NCBI RefSeq assembly: GCF_014836545.1
Contig: NZ_JACSQS010000001.1
Span: 62,001 to 126,000 of the forward strand
DNA: 64,000 nt
Source of the DNA: Stenotrophomonas lacuserhaii
Lineage (GTDB): Bacteria; Pseudomonadota; Gammaproteobacteria; Xanthomonadales; Xanthomonadaceae
Direction: 5' to 3'
Of this stretch, positions 1-10,885 are shown piece after piece. The stretch's first letter is position 1; each line of letters starts with the position of its first letter. Made by a program: the position numbers and the translations under genes. The notes beneath the pieces were generated by a model. It did not search any database and was not told where the DNA came from. It saw nothing but the letters and a program-made list of their open reading frames with translations.

Positions 1-1
1 G

Positions 2-652
2 GGCAGGGCAGCGCTGAACCTGGTGATCCCGACCGGCAACCTGGGCAATGCGATGGCCGCGATCCTGGCCCGGGCGATCGGCCTGCCGATCGGGCGCATC
101 GCGCTGGCAACCAATGCCAACGATGTGCTGCCGCGCTACTTCGCCGGCGCTGACTACCAGCCCGCCGACAGCGTGGCCACCACTGCCAACGCCATGGATG
201 TCGGCGCGCCGAGCAACTTCGAACGGCTGCGCTGGCTGTTCAACGGCGATGACGCGGCGTTGCGGCAGGCATTCACCGCAGAGGCGGTGGATGACGTGGC
301 GATCCGTGCGACCATCGCCAGCGCGCATGCCGGGAGTGGCGAAGTGTTCTGCCCGCACACCGCCACTGCGGTCACCGTGCTCAACACGCTGCGCGCCAGG
401 GGAGCCAAGGGGGACTGGGCGGTGGTGGCGACCGCGCACCCGGCCAAGTTCGAATCCGTGGTGGAACCGTTGATCGGCGAGGCGCTGGCGGTGCCGCCGG
501 CGCTGGATGCGCTGCTGCGCAGGCCGGCACATGCCGAGCCGCTGGCGGCCGACTACGCGGCGTTCCGTGCGGTGCTGCAGGCCGGAGAAGCCGCCGAGCA
601 TGGCTCGGCGCTACCAGGGCGTGGCGCAGGCACGTCGAGCGTGGTGAGGTAG
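2..652 (+). CDS. thrC: threonine synthase, C-terminal part (5' end outside window)
   Basis: PLP-dependent enzyme that converts O-phosphohomoserine to threonine. The first visible residues carry the ThrC phosphate-loop motif IPTGNLGNAMAA, and FCPHTATA near the middle is also typical of the family. Only about 216 codons are in the window. The last 20 or so residues (from AEHGSALPG) are unusual: they are encoded by a GTAG-type palindromic repeat at 593-615 and the bases after it, so the natural C-terminus was probably replaced by read-through of the repeat. Function is well supported; the exact end of the ancestral protein is inferred. Confidence 0.9.
   Translation, partial: GRAALNLVIPTGNLGNAMAAILARAIGLPIGRIALATNANDVLPRYFAGADYQPADSVATTANAMDVGAPSNFERLRWLFNGDDAALRQAFTAEAVDDVAIRATIASAHAGSGEVFCPHTATAVTVLNTLRARGAKGDWAVVATAHPAKFESVVEPLIGEALAVPPALDALLRRPAHAEPLAADYAAFRAVLQAGEAAEHGSALPGRGAGTSSVVR
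593..615 (-). repeat. SMAG-like GTAG palindrome inside the thrC 3' end
   Basis: Read on the minus strand this is GGTAGCGCCGAGCC followed by ATGCTCGGC, a hairpin with arms GCCGAGC/GCTCGGC. The same unit recurs at 19362, 19490, 30310, 34269 and 39152. Here it lies in frame within the thrC coding sequence. Confidence 0.8.
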
Positions 653-729
653 CGCCGACCCCAGGGCCGCCGAGCGCGCAGCGCGGCCTGTGTCCGGCTG
701 CACCCCAGCCGCCGCCTGCGTGGAGCGCC

Positions 730-1449
730 TTACCCGGTCGCCAGCGTCCGCAGCGCCGGTTCGTCCAGCAGCTCCACCACGTTCAGGTGGGGCAGGGCGA
801 TCAACGCCTGCTGGCGCAAGCGGGTGAAGGTGCGGCTGACCGTTTCCATGGTCAGCCCGAGATGGTCGGCGATGTCGCCGCGGCCCATCGGCAGGGTGAC
901 CCGCAGCGGATCACCGCCCAGCCGTGCCTCGCGCTCGGCCAGCCGCAGCAGGAAATCGGCCACTTTTTCGGTGGGTTGCAGGCGGGCCAACGAAAGTGCG
1001 GCATCCTGCGCGTCATCCAGCGCCTGGCAGGCACGCTGCAGCAGCTTCCGTTCCAAGTGCGGGTAGCGGCTGCGCAGCTCGCGCATGTGCGCCACCGATA
1101 CCCGGCAGACCCGGCTGTCGGCGATGGCTTCCACGTCGTGGCGATGGTGGTCGCTGCTGCTCAGGCCCAGGTAATCGCCGGGCAGCACGAAGCCGGTGAT
1201 CTGGCGGCGGCCGTCAGAGAGCGTGCGCACCAGCCGCAATGCGCCGTGGGTCAAGGTGTAGACATGCTGTCGCGGCTCACCACTACGGGCCAGGGTCGCG
1301 CCCATGGCGACCTGTTGGGACACGGTCACCGCTTCCAGTGCCTGCCCTTCTTCGGGCGACAGAGCCGAACACACTGCCAGGTGGCGCACCGAACAGTGGG
1401 TGCAGTCCAGCGTGGTACAGCCGGCGGGGGCGGGATCAGGACGCGACAT
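730..1449 (-). CDS. FNR/Crp-family oxygen-responsive regulator
   Basis: 239 aa. Cysteines C16, C19, C27 and C115 match the four [4Fe-4S] ligand positions of FNR (C20, C23, C29, C122 in E. coli), so this is probably an anaerobic activator. A cyclic-nucleotide-binding-like beta-roll spans about residues 30-130. A C-terminal helix-turn-helix contains TMETVSRTF, with the E..SR recognition residues used by FNR proteins. The gene is divergent from hisS. No hemN or denitrification gene is adjacent, so its targets cannot be read from context. Confidence 0.88.
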   Translation of the reverse strand: MSRPDPAPAGCTTLDCTHCSVRHLAVCSALSPEEGQALEAVTVSQQVAMGATLARSGEPRQHVYTLTHGALRLVRTLSDGRRQITGFVLPGDYLGLSSSDHHRHDVEAIADSRVCRVSVAHMRELRSRYPHLERKLLQRACQALDDAQDAALSLARLQPTEKVADFLLRLAEREARLGGDPLRVTLPMGRGDIADHLGLTMETVSRTFTRLRQQALIALPHLNVVELLDEPALRTLATG

Positions 1450-1589
1450 GGCGTGGGGACGAGGCGCGCAGCAGGGAAGCGCTCATGATACGCCATGTGG
1501 TCCGGTTGGCCTGGCGCGGGCGCGGCAGGCGGCGCAACCGCTACACTATCCGCCCTTGCCCTTCCCCCCGTTTTTCGCAGGAGCCCCAC

Positions 1590-2987
1590 GTGATCAAGCC
1601 CCGTACCCCGCCCGGCATCATGGAACTGCTGCCGCGCGAGCAGATTGCGTTCCAGCGCATGCTGGACGTCATCCGCCGCAACTACGAGCGGTTCGGGTTC
1701 CTGCCGGTGGAAACCCCGGTGTTCGAGTTGTCCGACGTGCTGCTGACCAAGTCCGGCGGCGAGACCGAGCGCCAGGTGTATTTCGTGCAGTCCACCGGTG
1801 CGCTGGCCAATGCCGCGCAGGCCGGTGATACCTCCCTGCCGGAACTGGCGCTGCGCTTCGACCTGACCGTGCCGCTGGCGCGTTACGTGGCCGAACACGA
1901 GCACGACCTGACCTTCCCGTTCCGTCGTTACCAGATGCAGCGCGTGTACCGTGGCGAGCGCGCCCAGCGCGGCCGCTTCCGTGAGTTCTACCAGTGCGAT
2001 ATCGATGTGATCGGCAAGGATGCTCTGAGCATCCGCTACGACGCCGAAGTACTGGCGGTGATCCATGCGGTGTTCTCGGAACTGCGCATTGGCGATTTCG
2101 CGGTGCAGCTGAACAACCGCAAGCTGCTGCGTGGTTTCTTCGAAACCCTCGGCGTGGCCGAAGGCGAGCGCCAGCTGGCGGTACTGCGCGAAGTGGACAA
2201 GCTGGACAAGCGCGGCCCCGACTACGTGCGCGAAACGCTGGTCGGCGAAGGCTTTGAGATCCCGGCCGAGCAGGTCGAGCGGATCCTTGCCTTCGTCGCG
2301 GTCCGCTCCAGCAGCCATGCCGATGCGTTGGCGCAGCTGGACGCGCTGTTGGCTGATCCGGCCGCCAGCGAGACGCTCAAGGTGGGCGTGGCCGAACTGC
2401 GCGAAGTGCTGGAGCTGGTCAAGGCGCTGGGCGTGCCGGAAACCGCGTACTGCCTGAATTTCTCCATCGCGCGCGGCCTGGATTACTACACCGGCACCGT
2501 GTACGAAACCACGCTGACCGACCACCCGCAGATCGGTTCGATCTGCTCCGGTGGCCGTTACGAAGACCTGGCCAGCCACTACAGCAAGTCCAAGCTGCCG
2601 GGCGTGGGCATTTCCATCGGCCTGACCCGCCTGTTCTGGCAGCTGCGCGAAGCCGGCCTGATCGCCGGGATCGAAGACAGCAGCGTGCACGCGCTGGTGG
2701 CGCTGATGGACGACGCCAGCCTGGCGCAGTCGCTGGACATCGCCCGCCGCCTGCGCGCCGGTGGCATCAACGCCGAAGTGCAGATGGAGCCGAAGAAGAT
2801 CGGCAAGCAGTTCCAGTACGCGGCCAAGGCCGGGATCCGCTTCGTGGTGCTGGCGGGCGAGGATGAGCTGGCCCGTGGCGTGGTGGCGGTCAAGGACCTG
2901 CTGCGCGAGCAGCAGTTCGAGGTCTCCCGCGAGGACCTGGCCAGCACCCTGCAGGTGGAACTGGAGCAGGCCAAGGTCATGCCGTGA
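1590..2987 (+). CDS. hisS: histidyl-tRNA synthetase
   Basis: 465 aa class II aminoacyl-tRNA synthetase that charges tRNA-His. Motif 2 ([14 protein letters not shown]) lies near residue 111. The histidine-binding motif [11 protein letters not shown] lies near residue 296. Motif 3 ([12 protein letters not shown]) and the C-terminal anticodon-binding domain follow. The reading frame is open upstream, but the GTG at 1590 ([15 protein letters not shown]) is preceded by CAGGAG at 1578-1583 and gives the family length. The next gene overlaps its stop codon. Confidence 0.95.
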   Translation: MIKPRTPPGIMELLPREQIAFQRMLDVIRRNYERFGFLPVETPVFELSDVLLTKSGGETERQVYFVQSTGALANAAQAGDTSLPELALRFDLTVPLARYVAEHEHDLTFPFRRYQMQRVYRGERAQRGRFREFYQCDIDVIGKDALSIRYDAEVLAVIHAVFSELRIGDFAVQLNNRKLLRGFFETLGVAEGERQLAVLREVDKLDKRGPDYVRETLVGEGFEIPAEQVERILAFVAVRSSSHADALAQLDALLADPAASETLKVGVAELREVLELVKALGVPETAYCLNFSIARGLDYYTGTVYETTLTDHPQIGSICSGGRYEDLASHYSKSKLPGVGISIGLTRLFWQLREAGLIAGIEDSSVHALVALMDDASLAQSLDIARRLRAGGINAEVQMEPKKIGKQFQYAAKAGIRFVVLAGEDELARGVVAVKDLLREQQFEVSREDLASTLQVELEQAKVMP

Positions 2988-3277
2988 GGCGGTTGGGGGC
3001 GGCGGCAACGCTGCTGCTCCTGCTGACCGCATGCCGGACCGATCCTGCGCTGCATGGCCAGCGGATCGGTCCGGGCCAGTACCGGCTGACGGTCGACCGC
3101 TGCCATGTGTTCGACCGGGAGCAGCTGCAGCGTGACCTGCGCGGGTTGGCCGCGCAGAATTGCCCGGACGGGGCAGGGGAGCTGGAAGCCATCCGGTCCG
3201 TCCCGAGCCGCCAGGGCAGCCTGTTCGGCGAGTGCCTGCGCAGCGGCGCCCTCCGCGCCGAGGTAACGTGCCGGTAG
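2984..3277 (+). CDS. small predicted lipoprotein
   Basis: 97 aa, starting with GTG in a GTGA overlap with the hisS stop, so translation is probably coupled. The N-terminus is a lipoprotein signal: charged MRRLG, a hydrophobic LLLLL run and the lipobox LLTAC, with Cys17 as the lipidation site. The mature part is small, polar and has three further cysteines. No domain recognised. A strong terminator follows at 3328-3352, so hisS and this gene form one transcription unit. Confidence 0.7.
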   Translation: MRRLGAAATLLLLLTACRTDPALHGQRIGPGQYRLTVDRCHVFDREQLQRDLRGLAAQNCPDGAGELEAIRSVPSRQGSLFGECLRSGALRAEVTCR

Positions 3278-3327
3278 GTTATGACCGCCGTTGCTCGGTA
3301 CGCCCTTCATCACCGGATACCCAAACA

Positions 3328-3352
3328 AACGCCCGCTCAGCGGGCGTTTTTC
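3328..3352 (+). terminator. rho-independent terminator after the hisS unit
   Basis: AACGCCCGCT, a short loop, AGCGGGCGTT and a run of T. The stem is nearly all G:C. It separates hisS from the his operon promoter. Confidence 0.85.
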
Positions 3353-3394
3353 GTTCCCGCTCCTGAACCAACCCGGTCCGGGCAGCAAGCCGGT

Positions 3395-3443
3395 TTGACC
3401 CTGCGCCTCCGTTTGCGCTAATGTAATAGCACGCTATTACATT
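3395..3443 (+). promoter_or_regulatory. his operon promoter with palindromic operator
   Basis: A -35 box TTGACC (3395-3400) and a -10 box TAATGT (3419-3424) are 18 bp apart. The -10 overlaps a perfect 24-bp palindrome at 3420-3443: arms AATGTAATAGC and GCTATTACATT around AC. The palindrome ends 6 bp before the ATG of the TrpR/YerC-like gene. A repressor bound here would block the polymerase, so autoregulation of the operon by its first gene is the simplest reading. Confidence 0.75.
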
Positions 3444-3449
3444 GATACG

Positions 3450-3776
3450 ATGAAACTCCGTCCCGCACCCCGAGAAAAAGACGCCCAGGCCGATCTGGCC
3501 TGCCTGGCTGCGGCCTTCGCCGCGCTGTCCAGTGCCGAACAGGTCACCGCCTTCCTGCGCGACCTGTGCACGCCGGCCGAGCTGGAGGCGCTGTCGGACC
3601 GCTGGAAGGTGGTGCCGCTGCTGCAGCAGGGCGTGCCGTATCGGGAAATCCATGAACTGACCGGCGTCAGCGTTACCACCACCGGGCGCGTGGCGCGTTC
3701 GCTGGAGCATGGCCATGGCGGCTATGCGGCCGCCATTGCTGTCACCGCCACGCCTACGCCCCCCGAATCCGAGTAA
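3450..3776 (+). CDS. TrpR/YerC-family repressor, first gene of the his operon
   Basis: 108 aa all-helical protein of the TrpR/YerC superfamily. The helix-turn-helix is at about residues 60-84 ([14 protein letters not shown] then [11 protein letters not shown]). It begins 6 bp after a perfect 24-bp palindrome and ends 13 bp before hisG. Placement as the first gene of a complete his operon suggests it senses histidine or a pathway intermediate; that is inference. The last 20 residues are a disordered Ala/Thr/Pro tail. Confidence 0.8.
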   Translation: MKLRPAPREKDAQADLACLAAAFAALSSAEQVTAFLRDLCTPAELEALSDRWKVVPLLQQGVPYREIHELTGVSVTTTGRVARSLEHGHGGYAAAIAVTATPTPPESE

Positions 3777-3789
3777 GAGAGCCTCCCCC

Positions 3790-4701
3790 ATGAGTGCAAC
3801 CCAGAACGCCCCGGCCCGTGACCGGCTGCGTATCGCCATCCAGAAGAACGGGCGGCTGGCCGAGCCGGCGCGCAGCCTGCTCACCGCCTGCGGGCTGAGC
3901 TGGCGGCAGAGCCGCGACAAGCTGTTCTGCTACGGCGAATCACTGCCGGTGGACCTGCTGCTGGTCCGCGACGACGACATCCCGGGGCTGATCGCCGATG
4001 GTGTCTGCGACTTCGGCATCGTCGGCCGCAACGAGCTGGACGAGCAGGGGGCTGCCCGCCGCCGGATCGGCCTGCCGGACGCCTACCAGGCGCTGCGTGG
4101 CCTGAATTTCGGGCAGTGCCGGTTGATGCTGGCGGTGCCCGAAGAGTGGCAATGGACCGGCGTTGAGCAGCTGGCCGGCAAGCGCATCGCGACCAGCTAC
4201 CCGGCGATCCTGGCCGACTGGCTGGCCGCGCGCGGCGTGGATGCGCAGGTAGTGGAGCTGTCCGGGTCGGTGGAAATCGCGCCGCGTCTGGGCACCGCCG
4301 ACCTGATCTGCGATCTGGTATCCAGCGGCGCCACCCTGGCCGCCAACCAGCTCAAGCCGGTGGAAACGCTGCTGGAAAGCGAAGCGGTCCTGGCCGGCCC
4401 GGTAAAAACCCCCGACGACGCCCGCGCCGGCCTGATGGCGATGCTGCTGCGGCGGCTGGATGGCGTGGTCAAGGTGCGCGACAGCAAGCTGCTGATGTTC
4501 CGCGCCGCGCTGGACCGCGTGTCCGAACTGACCCGCCTGCTGCCCGATGCCGACCCGCTGGTGCAGCTTCCCGACGACGGCGGCCACCTGCGTCTGCAGA
4601 CCATGTGCCACGGCGCTTTGACCTGGCAGCGGTTGGAAGACCTGGAGCGCGCGGGCGCCCAGGGCTTGATGGTATTGAGCGTGGAGCGGTCGCTGGCATG
4701 A
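3790..4701 (+). CDS. hisG: ATP phosphoribosyltransferase
   Basis: 303 aa. First step of histidine synthesis: condenses ATP with [17 protein letters not shown] at the N-terminus and the PRPP-binding loop [17 protein letters not shown] are diagnostic. Length and C-terminal region fit the long, hexameric form that is feedback-inhibited by histidine. The frame is open from 3709, but the ATG at 3790 gives the usual N-terminus. The stop overlaps the hisD ATG (ATGA). Confidence 0.96.
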   Translation: MSATQNAPARDRLRIAIQKNGRLAEPARSLLTACGLSWRQSRDKLFCYGESLPVDLLLVRDDDIPGLIADGVCDFGIVGRNELDEQGAARRRIGLPDAYQALRGLNFGQCRLMLAVPEEWQWTGVEQLAGKRIATSYPAILADWLAARGVDAQVVELSGSVEIAPRLGTADLICDLVSSGATLAANQLKPVETLLESEAVLAGPVKTPDDARAGLMAMLLRRLDGVVKVRDSKLLMFRAALDRVSELTRLLPDADPLVQLPDDGGHLRLQTMCHGALTWQRLEDLERAGAQGLMVLSVERSLA

Positions 4702-5993
4702 ATCGTCTGAACTGGTCGGAACTCAATGAACTGGCCCGCGCCGAGGCCTTGCAGCGCCCCGTGCAGGCCGTCGCCGCGCAGACCCGCGAAGCGGTGGCCG
4801 CGCTGATCGTGCAGGTACGTGCCGACGGCGATGAGGCCCTGCGCGGGATCACCGCACGCCTTGATCGGGTGCAGCTGGATGACATCGAAGTGACCGCCGC
4901 CGAGTTCGAGGCGGCCGAGCAGGCCGTGGCCGCCGATCTGCGCGCGGCGATGGAAGAAGCCGCCGCGCGTATCCGGCGTTTCCACGAAGCCGGCATGAGC
5001 CAGGGCTATACGGTGGAAACCGCGCCGGGCGTGCATTGCGAGCGGATGATCCGCCCGATCGGCCGGGTCGGTCTCTACGTGCCGGCGGGCAGCGCGCCGC
5101 TGCCCTCCACCGCACTGATGCTGGGCGTGCCAGCGGCGTTGGCTGGCTGCCCGCAGGTGGTGCTGTGCACGCCGCCGCGCGCCGATGGCAGTGCCGACCC
5201 CGCGGTCCTGGTAGCCGCGCGCCTGACCGGCGTGCAGCGCGTTTTCAAGCTGGGTGGCGCGCAGGCAATCGCCGCGATGGCCTATGGCACGGCCAGCGTG
5301 CCGGCCTGCGACAAGCTGTTCGGCCCGGGCAACTCCTTCGTCACCGAAGCCAAACAACAAGTAGCGCAGGACGGCAGCGTGGCCATCGACATGCCGGCCG
5401 GTCCGTCGGAGGTGCTGGTGATCGCCGATGCCGGCGCCAACCCCGCCTTCGTCGCCGCCGATCTGCTGTCCCAGGCCGAACACGGCCCGGATTCGCAGGT
5501 GCTGCTGTTGACCGACGATGCCGCGCTGCTGCAGGCGGTGGAAGCCGAAGTGGAGCGCCAGGTGGCGCTGTTGCCGCGCGAAGCCATCGCACGCCAGGCT
5601 CTGGGCGCATCGCGCCTGATCCAGGTGGATCGCCTGCAGGACGCGTTCGATATCAGCAACCGCTATGCACCGGAACACCTGATCCTGGCGCTGCGCGAAC
5701 CGCGCGCCTGGCTGGGCCAGGTGCAGGCGGCCGGTTCGGTGTTCCTCGGCGATTACACCCCCGAAGCGCTCGGTGACTACTGCAGCGGCACCAACCACGT
5801 GCTGCCCACCGCCGGTGCGGCGCGGGCCTGGAGCGGGGTCAGCGTGGCCAGCTTCCAGAACACCATCAGCGTGCAGAGCGCCAGCGCCGAGGGCATCGCC
5901 GCCATCGGCGGTTGCGCGCGCATCCTGGCCAGCGCCGAAGGCCTGGACGCGCACGAACGTGCGGTCGCGCTGCGCATGGAGGCGGTGGCATGA
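4698..5993 (+). CDS. hisD: histidinol dehydrogenase
   Basis: 431 aa. Oxidises L-histidinol to L-histidine with two NAD, the last step. Visible signatures are [32 protein letters not shown] (catalytic Glu-His) and [19 protein letters not shown], which include the expected zinc ligands. ATGA overlaps couple it to hisG before and hisC after. Confidence 0.96.
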   Translation: MNRLNWSELNELARAEALQRPVQAVAAQTREAVAALIVQVRADGDEALRGITARLDRVQLDDIEVTAAEFEAAEQAVAADLRAAMEEAAARIRRFHEAGMSQGYTVETAPGVHCERMIRPIGRVGLYVPAGSAPLPSTALMLGVPAALAGCPQVVLCTPPRADGSADPAVLVAARLTGVQRVFKLGGAQAIAAMAYGTASVPACDKLFGPGNSFVTEAKQQVAQDGSVAIDMPAGPSEVLVIADAGANPAFVAADLLSQAEHGPDSQVLLLTDDAALLQAVEAEVERQVALLPREAIARQALGASRLIQVDRLQDAFDISNRYAPEHLILALREPRAWLGQVQAAGSVFLGDYTPEALGDYCSGTNHVLPTAGAARAWSGVSVASFQNTISVQSASAEGIAAIGGCARILASAEGLDAHERAVALRMEAVA

Positions 5994-7084
5994 GCGCGAG
6001 CGTGCAGGACGTGCTGGCGCTGCTGCGACCGGACCTGCAGTCCTTCGCCGGCTACAGCTCGGCGCGCAGCACGGCGCTGCAGGGCGATGTGTGGCTGAAC
6101 GCCAACGAATCGGCCTGGGCCAATCCGGCCGATGCCCGTGGCAGCAGCCGGCGCTACCCGGATCCGCAGCCGCCCGCTCTGCTGGAGGCATTGGCGGGGT
6201 TGTACGACGTCAGCCCGCAGCAGCTGCTGGTCGGGCGGGGCAGCGATGAAGCCATCGATCTGCTGGTGCGCGCGTTCTGCCGCCCCGGGGTGGATGCGGT
6301 GCTGGCCACGCCACCGGTGTTCGGCATGTACGCAGTCTGCGCGCGGCTGCAGGGCGCACCGCTGCTGGAGGTCCCGCTGGTGGAGGGCCCCGACGGCCTG
6401 CAGGTCGATATCGACGCGGTGATCGCCGCCGCACGCGGCCAGGGCGCGCGGCTGGTGTTCCTTTGTTCGCCGTCCAACCCGGCAGGCAGTGAGATCAGCA
6501 GCGCGGACATCATCCGCACCGCGCAGGCGCTGCAGGGCCAGGCCATCGTGGTGGTGGACGAGGCCTACATCGAATACAGCAGCCAGCGCTCGGCCGCCGC
6601 GCTGCTGGCCGCACATCCCAATCTTGCCGTACTGCGCACGCTGTCAAAAGCGCATGCGCTGGCCGCCGCGCGCGTGGGCAGCCTGATCGCCGCGCCGGAA
6701 ATCATCGCCGCGCTGCGCCGCTGCCAAGCGCCGTATCCGGTGCCGCAGCCGTGTGCCGAACTGGCACTGGCGGCACTGCAGCCAGCCGCGCTGGTAGCCA
6801 CCCGCGCCCGTATCGACGAAGTCGTGCAGGAGCGGGCGCGGCTGTCCAGCGCACTGGCGGCCGTGTCCGGCGTGCGCCAGGTGTATCCCTCGGCCGGCAA
6901 CTATCTGCTGGTGCGCTTCGACGACGCGCAGGGCGCGTTCGACGCGCTGCTGGCTGCCGGCGTGGTGGTGCGTGACCAGCGCGCCGCGCCGCAGCTTGGC
7001 GATGCGCTGCGCATCAGCATCGGCAGCACCGAAGAAAACCAACGCGTGCTTGCCGCGCTCTCGGCCTGGAGGGCCGCTGCATGA
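5990..7084 (+). CDS. hisC: histidinol-phosphate aminotransferase
   Basis: 364 aa fold-type I PLP enzyme that transfers an amino group from glutamate to imidazole-acetol phosphate. [11 protein letters not shown] at the N-terminus, [20 protein letters not shown] and the PLP-lysine segment [15 protein letters not shown] are all present. Starts in an ATGA overlap with hisD and ends in one with hisB. Confidence 0.95.
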   Translation: MSASVQDVLALLRPDLQSFAGYSSARSTALQGDVWLNANESAWANPADARGSSRRYPDPQPPALLEALAGLYDVSPQQLLVGRGSDEAIDLLVRAFCRPGVDAVLATPPVFGMYAVCARLQGAPLLEVPLVEGPDGLQVDIDAVIAAARGQGARLVFLCSPSNPAGSEISSADIIRTAQALQGQAIVVVDEAYIEYSSQRSAAALLAAHPNLAVLRTLSKAHALAAARVGSLIAAPEIIAALRRCQAPYPVPQPCAELALAALQPAALVATRARIDEVVQERARLSSALAAVSGVRQVYPSAGNYLLVRFDDAQGAFDALLAAGVVVRDQRAAPQLGDALRISIGSTEENQRVLAALSAWRAAA

Positions 7085-8154
7085 CCCCCATCCTGTTCAT
7101 CGACCGCGACGGCACCCTGATCGAAGAGCCCGCCGACCACCAGATCGACGCGTATGAAAAACTGCGCTTCGTGCGCGATGTCATTCCCGCGCTGATCAAG
7201 CTGCGTGACGCGGGCTGGCAGTTCGTCATCGTCAGCAACCAAGACGGCCTGGGCAGCGAGAGCTACCCGCAGGCGATCTTCGATGCGCCGCATGCGCTGA
7301 TGATGCACGTGTTCGAAAGCCAGGGCATCGAGTTCCGTGACGTGTTGATCGACGCCAGTTGGCCGCATGAGAACCTGCCCACGCGCAAGCCGGGTATCGG
7401 GCTGATGACCGCCTACCTGCAGGACCGCAGCATCGACTGGGCGCGTTCGGCGATGGTGGGCGACCGCCTGACCGACATCCAGTTCGCGCAGAACCTCAAC
7501 ATCCGTGGCTTCCAGCTGCGTACCGAAGAATTCGGCGGCGAGTGGGACTGGCCGGCCATCGCCCACGCGTTGGCCGATGCGCCGCGCACCGCAGTGGTAC
7601 AGCGCAACACCAAGGAAACACGCATCCGTGTCGAACTGGACCTTGATGCCCAGGCCGAGCCACGGATCCACACCGGCCTGCCGTTCTTCGACCACATGCT
7701 GGAACAGATCGGCAAGCACGGCGGAATCTCCGTGCGCATCCAGACCGAGGGTGACCTGCACATCGACGAACACCACACCATCGAAGACACCGGGCTGGCG
7801 CTGGGCCAGGCGCTGCGTGAAGCGCTGGGTGACAAGCGCGGCATCGGCCGCTACGGCTTCACCCTGCCGATGGACGAGACGCTGGCCAGCGCCGCGCTGG
7901 ATTTCAGCGGGCGTCCTTACTTCGTGTTCGATGGCGAGTTCAAGCGCGAGCGCGTCGGCGACCTGCCCACCGAACTGGTACCGCATTTCTTCCGCTCGTT
8001 GTGCGATGCGGCCGGATTGAACCTCAACCTGCAGGTGCGCGGTGACAACGACCACCACAAGGTGGAAGCCTGCTTCAAGGCGCTGGCGCGCGCGCTGCGC
8101 ACCGCCGTGGCGCGTCAGGGCACCGAGCTGCCCAGCACCAAGGGGGCGCTGTGA
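7081..8154 (+). CDS. hisB: bifunctional histidinol-phosphatase / imidazoleglycerol-phosphate dehydratase
   Basis: 357 aa two-domain enzyme. Residues 1 to about 165 form a HAD phosphatase with [12 protein letters not shown] (catalytic aspartates). Residues about 170-357 form the dehydratase, with [14 protein letters not shown] and [14 protein letters not shown] holding the metal-binding histidines. This N-to-C fusion is typical of gammaproteobacterial HisB. Overlaps hisC and hisH by 4 bp each. Confidence 0.96.
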   Translation: MTPILFIDRDGTLIEEPADHQIDAYEKLRFVRDVIPALIKLRDAGWQFVIVSNQDGLGSESYPQAIFDAPHALMMHVFESQGIEFRDVLIDASWPHENLPTRKPGIGLMTAYLQDRSIDWARSAMVGDRLTDIQFAQNLNIRGFQLRTEEFGGEWDWPAIAHALADAPRTAVVQRNTKETRIRVELDLDAQAEPRIHTGLPFFDHMLEQIGKHGGISVRIQTEGDLHIDEHHTIEDTGLALGQALREALGDKRGIGRYGFTLPMDETLASAALDFSGRPYFVFDGEFKRERVGDLPTELVPHFFRSLCDAAGLNLNLQVRGDNDHHKVEACFKALARALRTAVARQGTELPSTKGAL

Positions 8155-8756
8155 CCGAAGTTGCCTTGATCGATGCCGGCGGTGCCAACCTCGGCTCGGT
8201 GCGTTACGCGCTGGAGCGGTTGGGCGCGCAGGTCCGGCTGGTACGCGATGCCGACGGACTGCGCGAGGCGCGGCGGGTGATCCTTCCCGGCGTCGGTGCG
8301 GCGGTGCCGGCCATGCAGCGCCTGCATGCGCAGGGCCTGTTCGAGCCGCTGCGCCAGCTGGAGGTGCCGCTGCTGGGCATCTGCCTGGGCATGCAGCTGC
8401 TGTTCGAGCGTTCCGAAGAAGGCGGTGGCGTGCAGACGCTGGGGCTGATCCCCGGCACGGTGCGCAAGCTCGTACCGGCCACCGGCATCCGCGTGCCGCA
8501 CATGGGCTGGAACCGCCTGTTGCCGCTGCGCGGGTCGCCGCTGCTGCGCGATATCCCCGAACGCGCCAGCGCCTATTTCGTGCACAGCTATGCCGCCCCG
8601 TTGAACGCGCACACCGTGGCCGCCTGCGACCATGGCGGGCTGTTCAGTGCGGTGGTCGAACATGGCCGCTACTTCGGTGCGCAGTACCACCCCGAACGCT
8701 CCGGTGACACCGGCGCCTTGCTGTTGCGCAACTTCCTGCAGGACACCGCCGAATGA
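8151..8756 (+). CDS. hisH: imidazole glycerol phosphate synthase, glutaminase subunit
   Basis: 201 aa class I glutamine amidotransferase that supplies ammonia to HisF. The nucleophile is the Cys in [15 protein letters not shown]; the His-Glu pair is in [12 protein letters not shown] start within GTGA overlapping the hisB stop. It is separated from its partner hisF by hisA, as in the enterobacterial operon. Confidence 0.95.
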   Translation: MTEVALIDAGGANLGSVRYALERLGAQVRLVRDADGLREARRVILPGVGAAVPAMQRLHAQGLFEPLRQLEVPLLGICLGMQLLFERSEEGGGVQTLGLIPGTVRKLVPATGIRVPHMGWNRLLPLRGSPLLRDIPERASAYFVHSYAAPLNAHTVAACDHGGLFSAVVEHGRYFGAQYHPERSGDTGALLLRNFLQDTAE

Positions 8757-9487
8757 GCTTCATCGTCTATCCCGCCCTTGATATCCGCGAAGGCCGCGTG
8801 GTGCGCCTGCGCCAGGGCGACTACGCCCAGGAAACCCGCTACGGCGACGATCCGCTGCCGCGCGCGCAGGCCTTCGCCGGGCAGGGTGCACAGTGGATGC
8901 ACCTGGTCGACCTGGATGCCGCCCGCGCCGGCGGCTATACGCTTGCGCCCCTGCTGGCGCAGATCCGCCAGCAGGCGTGCCTGCACGTGCAGACCGGTGG
9001 CGGCGTGCGCGGTCGCGCGGACGTCGAGCGCATCCTGCAGGCCGGTGCCAGCCGGGTGGTAATCGGGTCGCTGGCCGTGCGCGAACCGGATGCAGTGATC
9101 GGCTGGCTGGCCGAGTTCGGGCCCGAACGCATCACCATCGCACTGGATGCCCGCCAGGACGACGACGGCCGTTGGCAGTTGCCGATCCACGGCTGGACGG
9201 AAAACGCCGGCGTCACCCTGGACGTGCTGGCCCAGCGCTATGCTGCGGCCGGCATGCGCCACCTGCTGTGTACCGACATCGCCCGCGACGGCATGCTGGC
9301 CGGCCCCAACCTGGGCCTGTACCGCCACCTGGCCGGGCTGCTGCCGGGCGTGGCGATCCAGGCCTCCGGCGGCATCCGCGACGTGGCCGACGTGGCTGCT
9401 TCGCGCGCCGCCGGCTGCAGTGGCGCCGTGCTTGGCAAAGCCCTGCTGGAACAGCGGATGGACCTGGCCGAGGCACTGGCATGTTGA
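8753..9487 (+). CDS. hisA: ProFAR isomerase (phosphoribosylformimino-AICAR-P isomerase)
   Basis: 244 aa TIM barrel. The N-terminal catalytic Asp is in [14 protein letters not shown] and the second in [14 protein letters not shown]. It opens the ribose ring of ProFAR to give PRFAR, the HisF/HisH substrate. ATG overlaps the hisH stop; 7-bp overlap with hisF. Confidence 0.95.
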   Translation: MSFIVYPALDIREGRVVRLRQGDYAQETRYGDDPLPRAQAFAGQGAQWMHLVDLDAARAGGYTLAPLLAQIRQQACLHVQTGGGVRGRADVERILQAGASRVVIGSLAVREPDAVIGWLAEFGPERITIALDARQDDDGRWQLPIHGWTENAGVTLDVLAQRYAAAGMRHLLCTDIARDGMLAGPNLGLYRHLAGLLPGVAIQASGGIRDVADVAASRAAGCSGAVLGKALLEQRMDLAEALAC

Positions 9488-10257
9488 GCCGGCGCATCAT
9501 TCCCTGCCTGGACGTGCGCGATGGCCGCGTGGTCAAGGGCGTGCGCTTCCGCGACCACGTGGACATGGGCGATATCGCCGAACTGGCGCTGCGCTACCGG
9601 GACCAGGGGGCCGATGAGCTGGTGTTCTATGACATCGGCGCCAGCCCGGATGGCCGCAGCGTGGACGTGGCATGGATCGAACGCATCGCACGGCTGATCG
9701 ACATCCCGTTCTGCGTGGCCGGTGGCATCAGTGACGTGGAAACCGCGCGCCGCGTGCTGCATGCCGGCGCCGACAAGATCTCGATCAACTCGCCCGCGCT
9801 CGGCCGCCCGGAGTTGATCACCGAACTGGCCGAGGCGTTCGGCGTGCAGTGCGTGGTGGTGGGCATCGACTCGGTGCGCGAAGCCGATGGCCAGTGGCGC
9901 GTGCGCCGCTTCACCGGCGACCCGTCCAAGACCCAGGCCGTGGCCGTGCGTACGCTGGACTGGGTGCGCGAAGTGCAGCAGCGCGGCGCCGGGGAGATCG
10001 TACTGAACTGCATGGACAACGATGGCGTACGCCGCGGCTACGACGTCGAGCAGCTGCGCCATGCGCGTGCGGCCTGCCACGTGCCGCTGATCGCCTCCGG
10101 CGGGGCGGGCACGCCCGATCACTTCGCCCAGGTCTTCGATCAGGCCGATGTCGATGGTGCCCTGGCTGCCAGCGTGTTCCACAGCGGCGCCATCGCCATT
10201 CCAGAACTTAAGCGCTATCTGCGCGAGCATCAGATCGAGGTACGTGATGTCTATTGA
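9481..10257 (+). CDS. hisF: imidazole glycerol phosphate synthase, cyclase subunit
   Basis: 258 aa TIM barrel, paralogue of HisA. Catalytic aspartates are in [15 protein letters not shown] and LNCMDNDGV. With HisH it makes imidazole glycerol phosphate and AICAR. The frame is open far upstream, but the ATG at 9481 gives the conserved [11 protein letters not shown] start and a 7-bp overlap with hisA. Confidence 0.95.
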   Translation: MLSRRIIPCLDVRDGRVVKGVRFRDHVDMGDIAELALRYRDQGADELVFYDIGASPDGRSVDVAWIERIARLIDIPFCVAGGISDVETARRVLHAGADKISINSPALGRPELITELAEAFGVQCVVVGIDSVREADGQWRVRRFTGDPSKTQAVAVRTLDWVREVQQRGAGEIVLNCMDNDGVRRGYDVEQLRHARAACHVPLIASGGAGTPDHFAQVFDQADVDGALAASVFHSGAIAIPELKRYLREHQIEVRDVY

Positions 10258-10867
10258 AGTGTTGCCGGGACTGCCGGCGCTGGAAAGCCTTGACTGGAGC
10301 AAGGGCGATGGCCTGTTGCCGGCGGTACTGCAGGATGCCGACAGCCTGCAGGTGCTGATGCTGGGCTATGTAAGTGCGGAGTCCCTGCAGGTGACGTTGC
10401 AGACCGGCCACATGACCTTCTTCAGCCGCAGCAAGCAGCGCCTGTGGACCAAGGGCGAGCAGTCCGGCAACGTGCTGGCGGTGCGGTCGATCGCGGTGGA
10501 TTGCGATGCCGATACGCTGCTGGTGCGGGCACGCCCGGCCGGGCCGACCTGCCACACCGGCGCAGAGAGCTGTTTCCCGCAGGCACCGAAGGATTTCATC
10601 GGCCAGCTCGACCAGCTGGTGGCCACGCGCGAGGCGCAGCGCCCGGCGGGCAGCTACACCACCTCGCTGTTCGACGGTGGCATCCGACGTATCGCGCAGA
10701 AGGTCGGCGAGGAAGGCGTGGAGACCGCGCTGGCGGCGGTGGTGCAGGGCGACGACGAACTGCTGGGCGAAGCCTCGGACCTGGTGTTCCACCTGCTGGT
10801 GCTGCTGCGCGCGCGCGGCCTGGGCCTGCAGGACGTGCGCACGCTGCTGGAATCACGCCACCGCTGA
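10247..10867 (+). CDS. hisI: bifunctional phosphoribosyl-AMP cyclohydrolase / phosphoribosyl-ATP pyrophosphatase
   Basis: 206 aa HisIE fusion, the second and third steps of the pathway. The N-terminal cyclohydrolase half has [17 protein letters not shown] and GPTCHTG with zinc-binding cysteines. The C-terminal MazG-like half has [14 protein letters not shown] and [13 protein letters not shown]. The ATG at 10247 overlaps the hisF stop by 11 bp. It ends the operon 18 bp from a convergent gene, with no clear terminator between. Confidence 0.94.
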   Translation: MSIEVLPGLPALESLDWSKGDGLLPAVLQDADSLQVLMLGYVSAESLQVTLQTGHMTFFSRSKQRLWTKGEQSGNVLAVRSIAVDCDADTLLVRARPAGPTCHTGAESCFPQAPKDFIGQLDQLVATREAQRPAGSYTTSLFDGGIRRIAQKVGEEGVETALAAVVQGDDELLGEASDLVFHLLVLLRARGLGLQDVRTLLESRHR

Positions 10868-10885
10868 ACCAGGCGGTGACGCGGT

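Noticed and set aside
1326..3032. Minus-strand open frame of 568 codons across hisS
   Set aside because: Antisense shadow of hisS in high-GC DNA; Gln/His/Arg-rich translation with no family.
3353..3449. Histidine leader peptide and attenuator before the his operon
   Set aside because: No run of His codons and no alternative stem set; a promoter with an operator explains the region better.
4197..6191. Minus-strand open frame of 664 codons across hisG, hisD and hisC
   Set aside because: Spans three well-identified genes on the other strand; composition is that of an antisense shadow.
10868..10885. Bidirectional terminator between hisIE and the convergent gene
   Set aside because: Only 18 bp are available and no hairpin with a T run is visible.
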